Assembly: GCA_947359465.1 (NCBI GenBank) | Contig: OX375879.1 | Location: 88,511,578-88,575,577, forward strand | Length of the DNA stretch: 64,000 nucleotides | Source of the DNA: Metellina segmentata | Taxonomy: Eukaryota; Arthropoda; Arachnida; Araneae; Tetragnathidae | Reading direction: 5' to 3' | Shown here: piece by piece, positions 63,206-64,000 of the stretch | How the letters are laid out: every line of letters begins with the position of its first letter | Position numbering within the stretch: the stretch's first letter is position 1 | Notes under the pieces: model-generated | Told to the model about the DNA's origin: nothing | Seen by the model: the letters and a program-made list of their open reading frames with translations, nothing else | Databases searched by the model: none | Position numbers and translations under genes: made by a program

Positions 63206-64000
63206 CTTCTGTGTCTGTCCTACTTCAGATCACTGGGTCTGATCTTGTGTTCCACAGTTCAGGAGACACACGTCAACAACAACTTTTTCGTTTCTCTTAA
63301 ATAACCCCACTAATTTCTCTTAAATAACCAGTAAAACCCCAATGTTTCTTCAATTGATTTCCGCTATCAACATCTATTCGGAAAATTCAGAGCTTAAAGC
63401 CGCGACCTAATGATTCGGAACTTCAGTGCTGTGTGGAAGGGGGAAAGATCAATATCTTAGCTAAATATTGGAAACAAACCATGTTCTAGCTAGTGTAAGT
63501 ATCTAGATGTGTCAGGGAAACAACTTTATGCCTTTGGGGTCAAAAAGAAATGCACTTCCCAACGCATTTCCTGTCTAATAACAGTTTTATTTCTTTTGAT
63601 CCTTTACCCACACTAGAAACGTAGTGTAATGTTATTTTTGGAAGGCAAGAAATTGGATAGGTATATAGATCCATACAGATCTTTAATTTTACATTGATAG
63701 ATGCACTGGTGAATTTCGGATGAACCTCTGTTTAATATGAAATTAGAGTGGTTGCATCCTAATAGAGCCATGCAGCTCCCATGAGCAGAAAGTGCTTAAA
63801 ACTGCGACTTACGTCGCAAAACAGAGTGTTTTCAGAACAAAGTCTTTGCAGAACAATTTTTATTTAACTGTATCAAAATTTTGGCCGACTTGTTTTCAAT
63901 CATAAGTTACGATGTTCTGCAGTGCAAAGCGCGCTCCTTGCCTCACCTTTTTTTCTAGCTACGAACAAACTCCCTACACCGCCCCAAAGTACCACAAACA
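63206..64000. other. Intergenic, nothing recognised
   Basis: No supported gene or repeat up to the window end. TTAAATAACC is repeated locally at 63298 and 63320. Confidence 0.35.

Overview
The window looks like a repeat-rich, AT-rich piece of an arthropod nuclear genome, most likely an orb-weaving spider (Trichonephila/Araneus-like). The reasons are spliceosomal GT-AG introns, long non-coding stretches, tRNA-derived SINEs, and a dense mixture of Tc1/mariner, piggyBac, pogo and hAT transposons. The Tcb1-like and Tcb2-like transposases resemble families I recall as very abundant in spider genomes. That resemblance is from memory; no search was run. No bacterial operon, CRISPR array, rRNA gene or convincing free-standing tRNA gene is present.

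Host genes are sparse. The one well supported gene is the 3' end of an SLC22 (organic cation/anion transporter-like) gene on the + strand. It has a penultimate coding exon at 2929-3068, a 3.0-kb intron and a terminal exon at 6104-6179. The two exons splice in phase to end the protein with a short hydrophilic tail. Upstream exons must lie outside the window. A second, weak candidate exon is at 57979-58098. Everything else that reads as protein is transposase in various states of decay.

Layout: 1-463 is a cut-off DD41D mariner-like deletion derivative. 690-1797 is a piggyBac relic and 2319-2788 a small hAT-like MITE. 2929-6179 is the SLC22 3' end, whose intron holds a 311-bp tandem duplication, a 22-bp minisatellite and a SINE. 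6469-6846 is a palindromic MITE. 9050-10458 is a nearly intact Tcb1-like element and 11476-13059 a DD41D element. 14877-15043 is a 25-bp minisatellite. 17.9-23.0 kb is AT-rich with no recognisable element. 23097-24696 is a ZBED5-like hAT that splits a SINE. 26344-28701 is a non-autonomous hAT with a perfect 8-bp target duplication. 29270-30907 is a nested stack: an outer element, a Tigger fragment inside it, and a tiny hAT MITE inside that. 33.57-36.2 kb holds decayed Tc1 and piggyBac pieces. 36936-36995 is a near-perfect hairpin. 39481-40088 and 43457-45297 are mariner-like elements; 45426-46440 is a second, internally deleted Tcb1-like copy. 46.76-52.1 kb contains several tandem-repeat families and a tandem SINE array. 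53072-57098 holds three TA-targeting elements almost end to end. 59.2-60.2 kb is an old tandem triplication split by a SINE, and 61460-62150 is a pogo/Tigger relic.

The genes do not form a pathway; the history here is transposon turnover. Target-site duplications and nesting allow a relative order of insertions. The most informative points are the stop codon lying inside the SLC22 splice donor, two almost identical deletion derivatives of one mariner-like element 55 kb apart, one SINE body carried by two different tRNA-like heads, a transposon end duplicated together with its flank, and a transposon whose terminal motif has expanded into a minisatellite. I did not find a convincing new protein-coding system.
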